From positions 186,001-250,000 of the forward strand of contig NZ_LWMI01000006.1 of the NCBI RefSeq assembly GCF_001640365.1: 64,000 bases of DNA, in the 5' to 3' direction. Made by a program: the position numbers and the translations under genes. This DNA is from Candidatus Arsenophonus triatominarum (lineage in GTDB: Bacteria; Pseudomonadota; Gammaproteobacteria; Enterobacterales; Enterobacteriaceae). Under the pieces are notes generated by a model. The model was not told where the DNA came from. It saw only the letters and a list, made by a program, of their open reading frames with translations, and did not search any database. Shown piece after piece: positions 44,541 through 55,600 of the stretch; positions within the stretch are counted from its first letter, which is position 1; each line of letters starts with the position of its first letter.

Positions 44541-44751
44541 TCGGTATAACCTATTATTATGTAAATACGAATAGACAACTCAGATTAACATTATCTTCTT
44601 TAATCAAGCTTAAATATAAGATTCAGGCTTTACATTTTAATAAATAACGGAAATTCCTTATATACTAGTTAAACTTAAGGACACTGCAAATCTGTTAAAA
44701 TTTGGTATAGTAGCCTAGTTACATTATTATCGAAGAGGTATATTAATTACT

Positions 44752-45393
44752 GTGAGTAATATTACAGGCGTCAGAGCAAAACAGAAAGAAAAAACGCGTC
44801 GTTCTCTGATAGAAGCGGCTTTTAGTCAATTGAGTGCTGAGCGTAGCTTTACTAGTCTCAGCTTACGTGAAGTTGCCCGAGAAGCGGGTATTGCACCGAC
44901 TTCTTTTTATCGACATTTTCGTGATGTTGATGAATTAGGATTGACCATGGTTGATGAAAGCGGTCTTATGCTCCGTCAATTAATGCGTCAAGCACGACAG
45001 CGTATTGCAAAAGGTGGCAGTGTTATTCGAACATCTGTTGCTACTTTTATGGAATTTATTGGTAATAATCCGAATGCCTTTCGATTATTGCTGCGTGAAC
45101 GTTCAGGTACATCGGCTGAATTTCGTGCAGCAGTTGCCAGAGAAATTCAGCATTTTATTGCTGAATTGGCCGACTACTTGCAACAGGAAAGTAATATGCC
45201 TCGGTATTTTACTGAAATTGAAGCAGAAGCCATGGTTACTATAGTATTTAGTGCGGGGGCAGAAGCATTAGATATTGATCAGGAAAAAAGGCAGCTTTTG
45301 GAAGAACGATTAATTTTACAGCTTAGAATTATCGCCAGAGGAGCCTATTATTGGTATCGTCGTGAACAGGAAAAACATAATATTAAATTATAA
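44752..45393 (+). CDS. fabR: FabR, TetR-type repressor of unsaturated fatty acid synthesis
   Basis: FabR represses fabB and fabA in response to the saturation state of acyl donors. The 213-residue product starts with GTG (44752). It has the TetR DNA-binding domain ([47 protein letters not shown]) and a C-terminal ligand domain strongly like E. coli FabR ([56 protein letters not shown]). In E. coli the membrane protein gene yijD follows; here only non-coding sequence and IS982 follow. Intact. Confidence 0.95.
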   Translation: MSNITGVRAKQKEKTRRSLIEAAFSQLSAERSFTSLSLREVAREAGIAPTSFYRHFRDVDELGLTMVDESGLMLRQLMRQARQRIAKGGSVIRTSVATFMEFIGNNPNAFRLLLRERSGTSAEFRAAVAREIQHFIAELADYLQQESNMPRYFTEIEAEAMVTIVFSAGAEALDIDQEKRQLLEERLILQLRIIARGAYYWYRREQEKHNIKL

Positions 45394-45554
45394 ATAATTT
45401 TTTACAGTAAACCAAAAATTGCAATTATTTATTGGTGTTTTTTATATTAGTTTTTTAAATGATTTTTAATATTATGAATGTTAGAGAAATATTGTCTATA
45501 TCTATATTATTTAATATATTTTTAGAATAAAAATAATATTAGCTATCATTAGAT

Positions 45555-46280
45555 AACCTGAGTTCGGGATAAGCATTATCAATTATGCTTGAAGATATGT
45601 TCCTGCCACAGGTATCTTTGGTTTAGATGGAATTAAACAACATGCAACCAGCCCGGCTAATAAATTCACTAAAAAGTTAGCAGGAGAGCGGTGCCGCGTA
45701 TGCGCTATCTGACAAAGATTTTTTAACTCATCAAATACCGTTTCAATGACAGAACGATGATGCAAGATGGCTTTGTTGAAACAAGTCTGTTCAACAGACT
45801 TCATTTTCTTCTTGATATTCGTTATAAGGTTAATTCCCATTGTTTTCAGTTGCTGTTTCAGTGAAGCCGATAAATACCCTTTATCCGCATACAAACAACC
45901 AGCAGGTAATGGTTTCCGATCATCTGTGTTTCCTGGTGTAAGTCGAAAACTGAGTATTTCCCCCAAATGATTGATAATTACATGAAGTTTGAAACCAAAG
46001 AACCAACCTGTTGAGGTTTTTCCTCGTTCAGCTATCCCATCGAAGACTTTATGCCGGCGGATCCGTAAGTTATCACACACAGCTATCGGAGTAGAATCGG
46101 CAACCGACAGACCCGTGCACTTTCCCTTAATTGACTCAAACAGTGCCGTTAAAGCTAAGGCACTGCGCGGAAGTAACTCTACGCAGCGTGAATATGATGG
46201 CAAGTTAGGAAATTCCTTCCTGAGATATAAACGGACATAATAGAGATAAAATACCTTGAATTGTCTGAATCGGAGTTGAT
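45555..46280 (-). mobile_element. IS982-family element, 3' part
   Basis: The right terminus AACCTGAGTTCGGGATAAGC is at 45555. The transposase frame (45583 to about 46279) covers LPSYSRCVELLPRSALA to SKPKIPVAGTYLQA. It carries an in-frame deletion of 18 bp relative to the copy at 18465 (RKPLPAGCLYADKG). The 5' part is replaced by the IS701-like element at 46281. Confidence 0.88.
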
Positions 46281-47838
46281 CACGAGTTTCGCACAAAACT
46301 AATTTGGGTACGCTAATAAAACACGGATGTGCTCAGTAATAGCATTTTTGATTAAGTCCCAATTTTGTTTATAAAGGGTTATTTTTTCAGATATACAGCG
46401 TTTATGTTGTTCAAACCACGCAGAAATTGCGAGAAAAATATGATTTTTGCGCCTGACTCGTGCGAGCCTGACAGCGTTCAATACCACAATTTTGTTTAAC
46501 TTCTGATGATAAACGTCAACAGACCAACGGGCATCCATGATAGATTTGACGTATTGACGGGTGGGATTGTCTTTGTTTGTTACTCTGTAATCAATACGGC
46601 CGTTTTTGGCTCAAAATTTGAAAACAGTCACCCAACCGTAGCCTCGTAAGTGTATTGGAGTTCCTTCTTCTGAGATGTCTATAGCTAGGCGACTTAATTT
46701 TGATTACAGCATATGTATTAAAAACAGGTCATCGATAGTGCATCCTGTTTCCATCTTTTTACGTTTAGCTTGAGACCATTTATGTTCTATAGGATTTAAA
46801 TCTGGTGAATACACAGGCAAATATTCTATCTGGTGTCCTGCGTTTATAATTGCCTGTTCAATATTCTTACCTTTGTGAAAGCTAGCGTTGTCCATAAAAA
46901 TAACAGAATTTTCAGGAAGTTCTGGGAGCAATATTTTTGTGATCCAAACATAAAAAACATCACGATTAATATTGCAATCAAATAATCCGATAGCAAAAAG
47001 GGTTGTTCCCAATAAAGCGCCAATAACATTTGTTCTTCCCTTAGCACCCCAGTTTTTCAGGCCAAAACAACGGTGACCTTTTGGGGAATAGCCGTGAGTT
47101 CGTGGAGTGTCATGTGAAAAACCACTTTCATCAATAAAAACAACAGATTTATCTTTTTTTTCATACTGTTGTCTTTTTTGCTGATGTGCCAGCCTGTCGC
47201 TTTCGTTGGTTTTTGGATGGAATAGAGTTTTTTTTATAGGTTAATCCCAGCTTTTTAAGGGATTGCCAAATAGTCTTTTTACAAACACCGAATCGCTCTG
47301 CCCGTTCCTTTTGGTAAGCATCTGGATACTGTTCCACATCTTTTGCTAAAGCATTTTTATCGAGCTTCCTCTTACGTGGCGTTGAATTTTTTGGCTCTGG
47401 TCGTTTAAGCCAACGTACTAAAGACGCTTTTCCAATACGGAATTGTTTCGCAGTTTCTCGAATTGTTAAACCTTCGGCTTTCCTTACAGATATTACTTTA
47501 CGTCGAAAATCAATTGTATAACTCATAACACACCTTGTAATCAAAATTAAGTCGCCTAGCTATAACTTGTTCAGTTGTTTGTTATGGTTAACAATCCTGT
47601 TTTTCCTCAGCGTGGTTACCCAGACCCAACCATGAGAGCGAATTGATTTCAGATTGTCCAGGCTAGAATACCAAGCATCCATCACTACCGCTTCTGGTAT
47701 GATCCCTCTTTTTTTAGCAAGAGCGAGCATTTCGGAAAAGTGCGTGTTTTTTGTTTTACCATCAGAATCTTTATCATAAATACGATAATCAATAGGAATT
47801 GATTCAACAGTTGTTAGATTATGCCAAAGTAAATTAAC
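46281..47838 (-). mobile_element. IS701-like element, 3' part, carrying IS630
   Basis: The right terminus CACGAGTTTCGCACAAAAC at 46281 is followed by the transposase C-terminus (46299-46681), the IS630, then VNLLWHNLTTVESIPIDYRI to NRIVNHNKQLNKL on the minus strand (47563-47838). A frame break near 46612 and MITE1 at 47839 inactivate it. Confidence 0.88.
46682..47562 (-). mobile_element. IS630-family element, complete
   Basis: This 881-bp copy is inserted at the TA of GATGTCTAACTTG in the IS701-like transposase, with TA on both sides. Confidence 0.95.
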
Positions 47839-48029
47839 CACGAGTTTCGCACCAATAAAAAACGCTCTATTTTTAAGTTTAATTCAGCATAATATATAAA
47901 TAGACAAAATCTTATAAATTAAAAGCAACTTATTGTAATTTAAACAAATTTATACGTTTTAGTAACTTGCAAATTAACCATTGCTTTTAAGCCATTTCTG
48001 GAATTTTATATGCCTGTGCGAAACTCGTG
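47839..48029 (+). repeat. MITE1 copy at an element junction
   Basis: 191 bp (one A fewer in the left A tract). The left flank is the IS701-like gene and the right flank an IS481 fragment, so no target duplication is seen. Confidence 0.9.
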
Positions 48030-48102
48030 ATTTAATGATGTTAATTAAAACCGGTAACGCTCTTTTTTAAATCAGAATTGTCAGATTAAGTTAAGACTAA
48101 TA
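48030..48102 (-). mobile_element. IS481-family left-end fragment
   Basis: The reverse complement of the left end of the IS481 elements (ends GTTAAGACTAATA at 48102), with a short internal deletion. Confidence 0.75.
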
Positions 48103-48360
48103 CATTTAATCTTATTTTTGACCTGTGCTCTCCCCGGCAAAAAACGACCGAGGCTGGTCAGCGTCAGTGATGCTCCATTGATTAACGCCACAGTGGCATC
48201 CAGCAGGGCATTTTGTCGGTATTGATGAAAAGGTGCTAAGGCATCCCTGAAAAAATTCTGACATACTTTACGAACAGGCATAGCGGTGATCTCATGGAAT
48301 TGTTGGCACAAATCAGTAGATCAACATAACGCTATGCCTGTCTCGTTTTCTGGGGATTCC
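48103..48360 (-). mobile_element. IS4-family transposase N-terminal fragment
   Basis: The minus-strand frame reads MPVRKVCQNFFRDALAPFHQ, YRQNALLDATVALINGASL and TSLGRFLPGRAQVKNKIK, the typical N-terminal region of one group of IS4-family transposases. The catalytic part is absent. Confidence 0.65.
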
Positions 48361-48571
48361 TCAGCACCATAAGTGCTAACCAAATTTAAATTGAGACAAT
48401 GATGAAGTCTGATATTGTCGCTTTCGACTTCGAGAGCCTTTAAGCTCTCGCTGTATTTTGTCCAACTTTGATATACATTCAAAGAGTGATACTGTGGGAT
48501 AAAGAACGTGAATTAACAGGTTAAATATCAGTGATATAGATTGCCATCTGCTAGCTGAATCATTAAGTTCT
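48361..48571. other. Unassigned IS-flanking sequence with a hairpin
   Basis: A 211-bp stretch between two IS4-type fragments. It contains a perfect 7-bp hairpin (CGAGAGC-CTTTAA-GCTCTCG, 48431-48450). Probably the end region of one of the IS4 elements; no frame. Confidence 0.35.
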
Positions 48572-49207
48572 TTATCGGAGTTTTTGAGGGGAAAAACGTC
48601 TGCTGATTGCCAGCAGATGCTCTAACAGACAAGAAAGGAACAGCTTTCCTTGTAACCATGCCTTTATCCCTATAGGATTTTTCTTTTTAAGATGCCCTAG
48701 TTTCATTAAGGATTTCATCCGTTTAAAAGCGAGCTCTATCTGCCATCGCAGTCTGTAAAGCTTTAAAATATCTTCTTTGCTTAGCTCTTTTAGCGTGGTG
48801 ATTATCACTACATAGCCAGTTATTTCTTGTACTTTAGGGTTCTGTTTTCTCTGATTTTTACTAATTTTTTTCAGGTATTTTCTTTCACTTTCAATACGTT
48901 GTGCTTCTGTTTTACGGTAAGCGCATACCCGTACGGTATATTGCCCTCTGAGCTCATGATCGCTTGCCATTCGCCATATTCTCCCTTTGCCAGATTGCGA
49001 AGGTGCTTAAGTTGTTCAAACTTATTTCCTTCTAGGTCAAGCTACGGAAGCCCTAGTAAATTCATTCTTACCACTACATCTGCTCCCTGCTCAATAATAT
49101 GCTTTATTCCCGCACGATGGTTGAATCCTCTATCAGCAATGACGATACTTCCTTTCTGTACACTAAACCTCTTCAATGTTTCACCCTCACTGATCGGTGT
49201 AATCAGT
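48572..49207 (-). pseudogene. IS4-family transposase, C-terminal part
   Basis: The minus strand reads LITPISEGETLKRFSVQKG, IVIADRGFNHRAGIKHIIEQ (second Asp), a stop after NLLGLP, then GEYGEWQAMASDHELRGQYT, YVVIITTLKELSKEDI and LYRLRWQIELAFKRMKSL (YREK-type Glu motif of IS4). The stop and missing N-terminus inactivate it. It appears to be a different IS4 element from the one at 48103. Confidence 0.75.
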
Positions 49208-49314
49208 AAGCGTGTTGCTTAATAGTGAAATAAGGGTATTCGGTGATTGGAAGTAAATTTTAGGCTGTTCTGAGATGGAAATTCCAAAGACCGGCACTAA
49301 GGAGTAAAAAGGTA
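49208..49314 (-). mobile_element. IS5-family right-end fragment
   Basis: AAGCGTGTTGCTTAATAG begins at 49208 and the 3' end of the IS5 transposase follows (AGACCGGCACTAAGGAG). It is cut at a TA by IS630. Confidence 0.85.
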
Positions 49315-50195
49315 TAGCTAGGCGACTTAATTTTGATTACAAGGTGTGTTATGAGTTATACAATTGATTTTCGACGTAAAGTAATATCTGTAAGGAAAGC
49401 CGAAGGTTTAACAATTCGAGAAACTGCGAAACAATTCCGTATTGGAAAAGCGTCTTTAGTACGTTGGCTTAAACGACCAGAGCCAAAAAATTCAACGCCA
49501 CGTAAGAGGAAGCTCGATAAAAATGCTTTAGCAAAAGATGTGGAACAGTATCCAGATGCTTACCAAAAGGAACGGGCAGAGCGATTCGGTGTTTGTAAAA
49601 AGACTATTTGGCAATCCCTTAAAAAGCTGGGATTAACCTATAAAAAAAACTCTATTCCATCCAAAAACCAACGAAAGCGACAGGCTGGCACATCAGCAAA
49701 AAAGACAACAGTATGAAAAAAAAGATAAATCTGTTGTTTTTATTGATGAAAGTGGTTTTTCACATGACACTCCACGAACTCACGGCTATTCCCCAAAAGG
49801 TCACCGTTGTTTTGGCCTGAAAAACTGGGGTGCTAAGGGAAGAACAAATGTTATTGGCGCTTTATTGGGAACAACCCTTTTTGCTATCGGATTATTTGAT
49901 TGCAATATTAATCGTGATGTTTTTTATGTTTGGATCACAAAAATATTGCTCCCAGAACTTCCTGAAAATTCTGTTATTTTTATGGACAACGCTAGCTTTC
50001 ACAAAGGTAAGAATATTGAACAGGCAATTATAAACGCAGGACACCAGATAGAATATTTGCCTGTGTATTCACCAGATTTAAATCCTATAGAACATAAATG
50101 GTCTCAAGCTAAACGTAAAAAGATGGAAACAGGATGCACTATCGATGACCTGTTTTTAATACATATGCTGTAATCAAAATTAAGTCGCCTAGCTA
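49315..50195 (+). mobile_element. IS630-family element, complete, with mismatched flanks
   Basis: 881 bp. The left flank is IS5 (AAGGTA) and the right flank is IS3 (TAGTGGCGG), two sequences that are not adjacent in either parent. Frames A (49351-49716) and B (to 50173) are present. Confidence 0.93.
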
Positions 50196-50668
50196 TAGTG
50201 GCGGCTCTGCTGGCGCAAGGACTATCGCCACGATGGTTACCAATACACACAACGTGAAACTTGGGCGGTGGTTAGCGGGTAAGTTGATGAAAGAATTAAT
50301 CATCGTCAGTTGCCAAGAGCGAAAACATAAATACAACCGCGGTGGAAATGAACGTATTGATATTCCAAATCTGCTCAATAGGCAGTTCGCTGTTACAAAG
50401 CCTGACCAGGTTTGGTGCGGCGATGTAACCTATATTTGGACAGGCTCACGATGGGCCTATCTGGCTGTGGTATTGGATTTGTTTGCCCGAAAACCGGTGG
50501 GCTGGGCAATGTCATTTGCACCAGACTCAGAATTAACCGCCAAAGCACTACAAATGGCTTGGGAACTACGTGGGCATCCCAAACAGGTGATGTTCCATAG
50601 TGATCAGGGAAGTCATTATACCAGTCGTCAGTATAGGCAGGCATTGTGGCGTTATCAGATGACCCAAA
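50196..50668 (+). mobile_element. IS3 orfB fragment
   Basis: Part of orfB from [20 protein letters not shown] to ALWRYQMTQ, containing both Asp motifs. Cut at 50195 by IS630 and at 50669 by IS5. Confidence 0.88.
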
Positions 50669-51225
50669 AAGCGTGTTGCTTAATAGTGAAATAAGGGTAT
50701 TTCGGTGATTGAAGTAAATTTTAGGCTGTTCTGAGATGGAAATTCCAAAGACCGGCACTAAGGAGTAAAAAGGTATCATCAATAAAGGGTCTACGATTCC
50801 GTAAAATTTGGGTCATACAACCGAGGCGCTTGATACCCGCGATGGCGTGTTCAACCGTAATACGGATGCCCGAGATTATTTTATTTTCTTGTTTTTGTTC
50901 AGGCGATAAAGGTCTTTTTCGAGTTCCTTTTTTTGGGATTTGTGTATTAGGATGCTGTTTATCTATACCTTGAAAACCGGTATCGGCCCAGATGGTTACC
51001 TCAGGGGGAATATGGCGAATTATATCGACTTTATCGAGTAAGCGTTTATCGTGACGGCGCCCATTTTTGATCATGGGGATAAATCCAATTTTCCTCGTTT
51101 CGTCAGTCATAATAAGCCCTTTTCGAGTGGTCTGTCTTTTCTTTCCCGAATACATTTTTTTTCGCCGACGCAGATTCTTAGGCTTTTGGACAGGTCGCTC
51201 TGTCCCATCAATAAAGACGTCTTTA
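50669..51225 (-). mobile_element. IS5-family element, 3' part
   Basis: The right end and the last 144 or more codons of the IS5 transposase (MYSGKKRQTTRKGLIMTD to WNFHLRTA), including the second Asp (WADTGFQG) and Glu (VEHAIAG). It is cut by IS630 at 51226 inside the VFIDG motif region. Confidence 0.9.
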
Positions 51226-52106
51226 TAGCTAGGCGACTTAATTTTGATTACAGCATATGTATTAAAAACAGGTCATCGATAGTGCATCCTGTTTCCATCT
51301 TTTTACGTTTAGCTTGAGACCATTTATGTTCTATAGGATTTAAATCTGGTGAATACACAGGCAAATATTCTATCTGGTGTCCTGCGTTTATAATTGCCTG
51401 TTCAATATTCTTACCTTTGTGAAAGCTAGCGTTGTCCATAAAAATAACAGAATTTTCAGGAAGTTCTGGGAGCAATATTTTTGTGATCCAAACATAAAAA
51501 ACATCACGATTAATATTGCAATCAAATAATCCGATAGCAAAAAGGGTTGTTCCCAATAAAGCGCCAATAACATTTGTTCTTCCCTTAGCACCCCAGTTTT
51601 TCAGGCCAAAACAACGGTGACCTTTTGGGGAATAGCCGTGAGTTCGTGGAGTGTCATGTGAGAAACCACTTTCATCAATAAAAACAACAGATTTATCTTT
51701 TTTTTCATACTGTTGTCTTTTTTGCTGATGTGCCAGCCTGTCGCTTTCGTTGGTTTTTGGATGGAATAGAGTTTTTTTTATAGGTTAATCCCAGCTTTTT
51801 AAGGGATTGCCAAATAGTCTTTTTACAAACACCGAATCGCTCTGCCCGTTCCTTTTGGTAAGCATCTGGATACTGTTCCACATCTTTTGCTAAAGCATTT
51901 TTATCGAGCTTCCTCTTACGTGGCGTTGAATTTTTTGGCTCTGGTCGTTTAAGCCAACGTACTAAAGACGCTTTTCCAATACGGAATTGTTTCGCAGTTT
52001 CTCGAATTGTTAAACCTTCGGCTTTCCTTACAGATATTACTTTACGTCGAAAATCAATTGTATAACTCATAACACACCTTGTAATCAAAATTAAGTCGCC
52101 TAGCTA
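51226..52106 (-). mobile_element. IS630-family element, complete, with mismatched flanks
   Basis: 881 bp. The left flank is IS5 (GTCTTTA) and the right flank is IS3 (TACTATAGCG). One silent variant (GAGAAACC) marks this copy. Confidence 0.93.
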
Positions 52107-52219
52107 TACTATAGCGATATAAGACCTCACTGGTATAATGGTGGATTAACGCCAAACGAATCAGAGCGACTGTTCCGTGAACAGTCAGGTAGGGTGGCCA
52201 ATTTTAGTTGACCACTACA
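52107..52219 (+). mobile_element. IS3 right-end fragment
   Basis: The last codons of orfB ([21 protein letters not shown]) and the right end GTTGACCACTACA. Confidence 0.88.
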
Positions 52220-52231
52220 TGTGTTAGCTGG

Positions 52232-52784
52232 CTAATAATTCTTCTTCTCAGCCATGTTCAGATCATCAAACTTTTCAACGGAGGCCACACCGCCCCCCCC
52301 CCCCTGTAAAGGCGTCACCATCACGGAAAAACTGAACGCCTCTTAATGACGCTGAAACCCCTTTACCGTTATTGTCATAGGCGTAAAACTCAATGGTGGC
52401 GTTAACGTAACAGCTAGAGTAGGGACGACCATCCTGTGCGGTTAACGGTGAAGTGTTACGGTCAATAACTAACGGACGAGATTTGTTGCTGGCGCCGATA
52501 TACAGGTTTCCGGCGTAGCCGTCGTATTCTTTGTTATCGCCATTGCGTAGGCAAAAACGGTTAGGATTATTACAAATGCTGTTATAGATTTTTTCGATAT
52601 CCTTTGCGTCCCATTTTTCCCCAATCACACGTTTGATAACGGCTTTGATTTCTTCAATCAGGTCAATACGACTTTTGGCGATAAGGAAAGTGGCACGGTA
52701 TTTGAATTCACTCTGACCGCTAAACTGAGAAGGTTCAAATAAATCAGGAAAAGCCAGACGTACATTGTTTAATTTGATTTTCAT
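52232..52784 (-). CDS. Phage single-stranded-DNA-binding-like protein (DUF2815), with poly-G tract
   Basis: The protein starts MKIKLNNVRLAFPDLFEPSQ and continues with KYRATFLIAKSRIDLIEEI, NPNRFCLRNGDNKEYDGYAG, YIGASNKSRPLVIDRN, the GRPYSSCYVNATIEFYAYDN motif and SASLRGVQFFRDGDAF. This is the DUF2815/Enc34 family of phage ssDNA-binding proteins. As written it ends at 52275 after 169 residues because a run of 12 G (52293-52304 on the opposite strand) puts the frame off. With 11 G it would run on as GGVASVEKFDDLNMAEKKNY to a stop at 52232, a natural-looking acidic tail. It is the only phage gene in the window, between IS3 and IS701-like debris. Confidence 0.7.
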
Positions 52785-52802
52785 AACATTACATTTTAAT
52801 TA

Positions 52803-52984
52803 CACGAGTTTCGCACAAAACTAATTTGGGTACGCTAATAAAACACGGATGTGCTCAGTAATAGCAATTTTGATTACGTCCCAATTTTGTTTAACTTCTC
52901 GATGATAAACTTCAACAGACCAACAGGCATCCATGATAGATTTGACGTATTCACGGGTGGGATTCTCTTTGTTTGTTACTAAGT
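52803..52984 (-). mobile_element. IS701-like right-end fragment
   Basis: The right terminus and part of the transposase C-terminus with an internal deletion (LRISEKITLYK region missing). Cut by MITE1 at 52985. Confidence 0.85.
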
Positions 52985-53176
52985 CACGAGTTTCGCACCA
53001 ATAAAAAAACGCTCTATTTTTAAGTTTAATTCAGCATAATATATAAATAGACAAAATCTTATAAATTAAAAGCAACTTATTGTAATTTAAACAAATTTAT
53101 ACGTTTTAGTAACTTGCAAATTAGCCATTGCTTTTAAGCCATTTCTGGAATTTTATATGCCTGTGCGAAACTCGTG
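52985..53176 (+). repeat. MITE1 copy
   Basis: 192 bp, complete. The left flank is the IS701-like fragment, the right flank chromosomal, so no duplication is seen. The next 245 bp to envZ hold no gene. Confidence 0.92.
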
Positions 53177-53421
53177 TTTGAGATGAAAGAGAAACAAATT
53201 ACTCTGTTAATTGTAACGAGTTAAAAAATACGAGGAAAAAATAGGTTAGTTAGATGACAGAAAGATGTATTATTTATGACTGTTAAATAAATAATCAATT
53301 TATTTAAAAATATAGCCTTATATATCGATATAATAAATTTTCAAAAATCAAAGAATTATATGATTTTATAAAATATAATAAAATTTTCCGTTAAATTACG
53401 GCTAAATAAAAATATAGATTT

Positions 53422-54747
53422 TTATTTTTCCATTAATGGTAAAGTTGCCCGTATAGATAACCCTCCCCGTTTACTTTTATCTATAATAATTTCACCATCA
53501 TGAGCATCAATAATTCGTCGAATAATTGCTAATCCTAGCCCTGTACCACCATTACTTCTTGCCCTTTCACCTTGCACAAAAGGTTGAAAAAGATGTTGAA
53601 TACTTTCTTTTTTAAGTCCTGCGCCATCATCCTCAACCTGAAACCAGGCGTGATCTTTTATCACACCACTACTGACTTTTACCCAACCATTTCCATAGCG
53701 GAGGGCGTTAACCAGCATATTGGTTACTGCTCGTTTAATGGCAATTACATTAGCATTAATAATGATAGGTGATGAACTAATCTGCGTCTCAATATTAGAC
53801 AGGAAACTACTCTCAGCATTAACAGTTTCAAGTAGGACTTTGTTCAAGTCACAAAACTCCATGTTCATTTCCTTGCCTGTACATATATAGTCCATGAACT
53901 GCCCAATGATGGCATTACACTCTTCAATATCTTTGTTAATTGATTCTGCTAGATATTGATCCTTTTCATTCATCATTTCTGTCGCTAAACGGATCCGTGT
54001 TAACGGAGTTCTCAAATCATGACTCACGCCTGCCATTAATATCGTTCTATCATTTTCCAGCATTTTTATTCCTGACGACATACGATTAAAAGCGCGGATG
54101 ACATAACGTATTTCTAATGAACCTTCTTCCTTGATTGCTGGAACCATGACACCTTTTCCCATTTGCTTGGCATAGCTTTCTAATACAAATAATGGTCTAC
54201 TCTGATAACGAATATAAAGCCATGTAACAGCAAAAATGGTTAAAAAAATAGCTAATGTATAACGAAATACAACGGCGAACTGATTCTGTCCTATTTCAGT
54301 TAAAGGCAGTCGTATCCAAACATTTGGGGCAAGATAAGAGTTTAACCATAAAAAAGGATGCTCTTTGGCAATTTCAAGACGAACATCCGCCTTGCCACCC
54401 ATATATTCCGCCATCTGCTGGCTTAATTCCTCATAATATCTTGCCCAACGTAAGCCTTTTGCCATAGCACGCGACTCGGTATAAAAATTAATACCCAGTT
54501 CTTTATAGATTTTCTTCTCAAATGATGGAGGCATTAAAATTGCATTTCCATCTTGCAATTCAATTTTCTCTGTTAATAACGTATGCACTTCATAGGCTAA
54601 GACTTTATTAAGCTGCTGAAGACTCGGCATTACAACAAAATTAAGCACAACTAAATAGCTGGTGACTAAACTAGCAAACAGTAAAGTAACAATAACGAAT
54701 AATGAACGAGAAAACGTGTTACGTCTGGAAAAACGCAATCGTTTCAT
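53422..54747 (-). CDS. envZ: EnvZ, osmosensor histidine kinase
   Basis: EnvZ is an inner-membrane kinase/phosphatase that controls OmpR and through it porin genes. The 441-residue protein has two membrane segments (about 16-38 and 160-180) around a periplasmic domain, a HAMP linker, and the H-box [21 protein letters not shown] with His243. It also has the N-box ([12 protein letters not shown]), DDGAGLKKE (G1) and [21 protein letters not shown] (G2). The start overlaps the ompR stop by 4 bp (ATGA), the usual translational coupling. The length is near the E. coli 450. Intact. Confidence 0.96.
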   Translation of the reverse strand: MKRLRFSRRNTFSRSLFVIVTLLFASLVTSYLVVLNFVVMPSLQQLNKVLAYEVHTLLTEKIELQDGNAILMPPSFEKKIYKELGINFYTESRAMAKGLRWARYYEELSQQMAEYMGGKADVRLEIAKEHPFLWLNSYLAPNVWIRLPLTEIGQNQFAVVFRYTLAIFLTIFAVTWLYIRYQSRPLFVLESYAKQMGKGVMVPAIKEEGSLEIRYVIRAFNRMSSGIKMLENDRTILMAGVSHDLRTPLTRIRLATEMMNEKDQYLAESINKDIEECNAIIGQFMDYICTGKEMNMEFCDLNKVLLETVNAESSFLSNIETQISSSPIIINANVIAIKRAVTNMLVNALRYGNGWVKVSSGVIKDHAWFQVEDDGAGLKKESIQHLFQPFVQGERARSNGGTGLGLAIIRRIIDAHDGEIIIDKSKRGGLSIRATLPLMEK

Positions 54748-55463
54748 GCTTTACTACCATCTGGTACAAATACATAACCCAACCCCCAAACCGTTTGAAT
54801 ATAACGTGGATGAATAGGATCATCCTCAATCATTCGACGTAGACGTGAAATCTGCACGTCTATCGAACGCTCCATCGCACTATATTCACGCCCTCGAGCA
54901 AGACTCATCAATTTATCACGAGATAGAGGCTCACGTGGATAAGAGACCAGCACTTTTAAAACCGCAAACTCACCGCTGGTTAATGGCATAGACTCATCAT
55001 CTTGAAACATTTCCCTTGTTCCTAGATTTAATTTGAATTTACCAAACCGAATTACCGCCTCGTCCTGTGCCGGCGCACCCGGCAGCTCATTTGCCTGACG
55101 TCGTAATACGGCGCGAATACGAGCCAATAACTCTCTGGGATTAAACGGTTTAGGTATATAATCATCCGCCCCAATTTCTAATCCAACAATCCGATCTACT
55201 TCTTCACCTTTTGCTGTTACCATAATAATTGGGATAGGATTATTTTGACTCCTTAAACGACGGCAAATAGATAAGCCATCTTCACCGGGTAACATCAAAT
55301 CCAGTACAATCAAATGAATAGATTCACGCGTCAAAATACGATCCATTTGCTCCGCATTGGCGGTACTACGAACTTGAAAACCCTGTTCAGTTAAATAACG
55401 CTCCAGTGAAGAGCGCAAACGCATATCATCATCCACAACAAGAATTTTATAATTTTCTTGCAT
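54744..55463 (-). CDS. ompR: OmpR, response regulator
   Basis: OmpR is phosphorylated by EnvZ on Asp55 and binds porin and other promoters. The 239 residues equal the E. coli length. The receiver domain has the acidic pocket (VVDDDMRLR), Asp55 in [13 protein letters not shown], and the conserved Lys in [13 protein letters not shown]. The winged-helix domain has [42 protein letters not shown] and [17 protein letters not shown]. Almost identical to enterobacterial OmpR. First gene of the ompR-envZ operon; a 137-bp gap separates it from greB, which lies upstream on the same strand. Intact. Confidence 0.97.
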   Translation of the reverse strand: MQENYKILVVDDDMRLRSSLERYLTEQGFQVRSTANAEQMDRILTRESIHLIVLDLMLPGEDGLSICRRLRSQNNPIPIIMVTAKGEEVDRIVGLEIGADDYIPKPFNPRELLARIRAVLRRQANELPGAPAQDEAVIRFGKFKLNLGTREMFQDDESMPLTSGEFAVLKVLVSYPREPLSRDKLMSLARGREYSAMERSIDVQISRLRRMIEDDPIHPRYIQTVWGLGYVFVPDGSKA

Positions 55464-55600
55464 TTTTTGACTCCATAAATATTTTTAAGATCCCTAGATA
55501 TAGTGTCTTAATAACAAATAAGACAATAATAATATAACTAATTCCTATTAGGCTTTTTTAGATTAATATTTACATTTTATTGATTTTTTTTAATTTTATA

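Noticed and set aside
48431-48450. Perfect 7-bp hairpin considered as a terminator
   Set aside because: No T-tract on either side and the position is inside IS4 debris; kept only as part of the unassigned stretch.
48827-49222. 131-codon plus-strand frame
   Set aside because: Shadow of the IS4-type transposase on the minus strand, which shows the YRLRWQIELAFKR motif.
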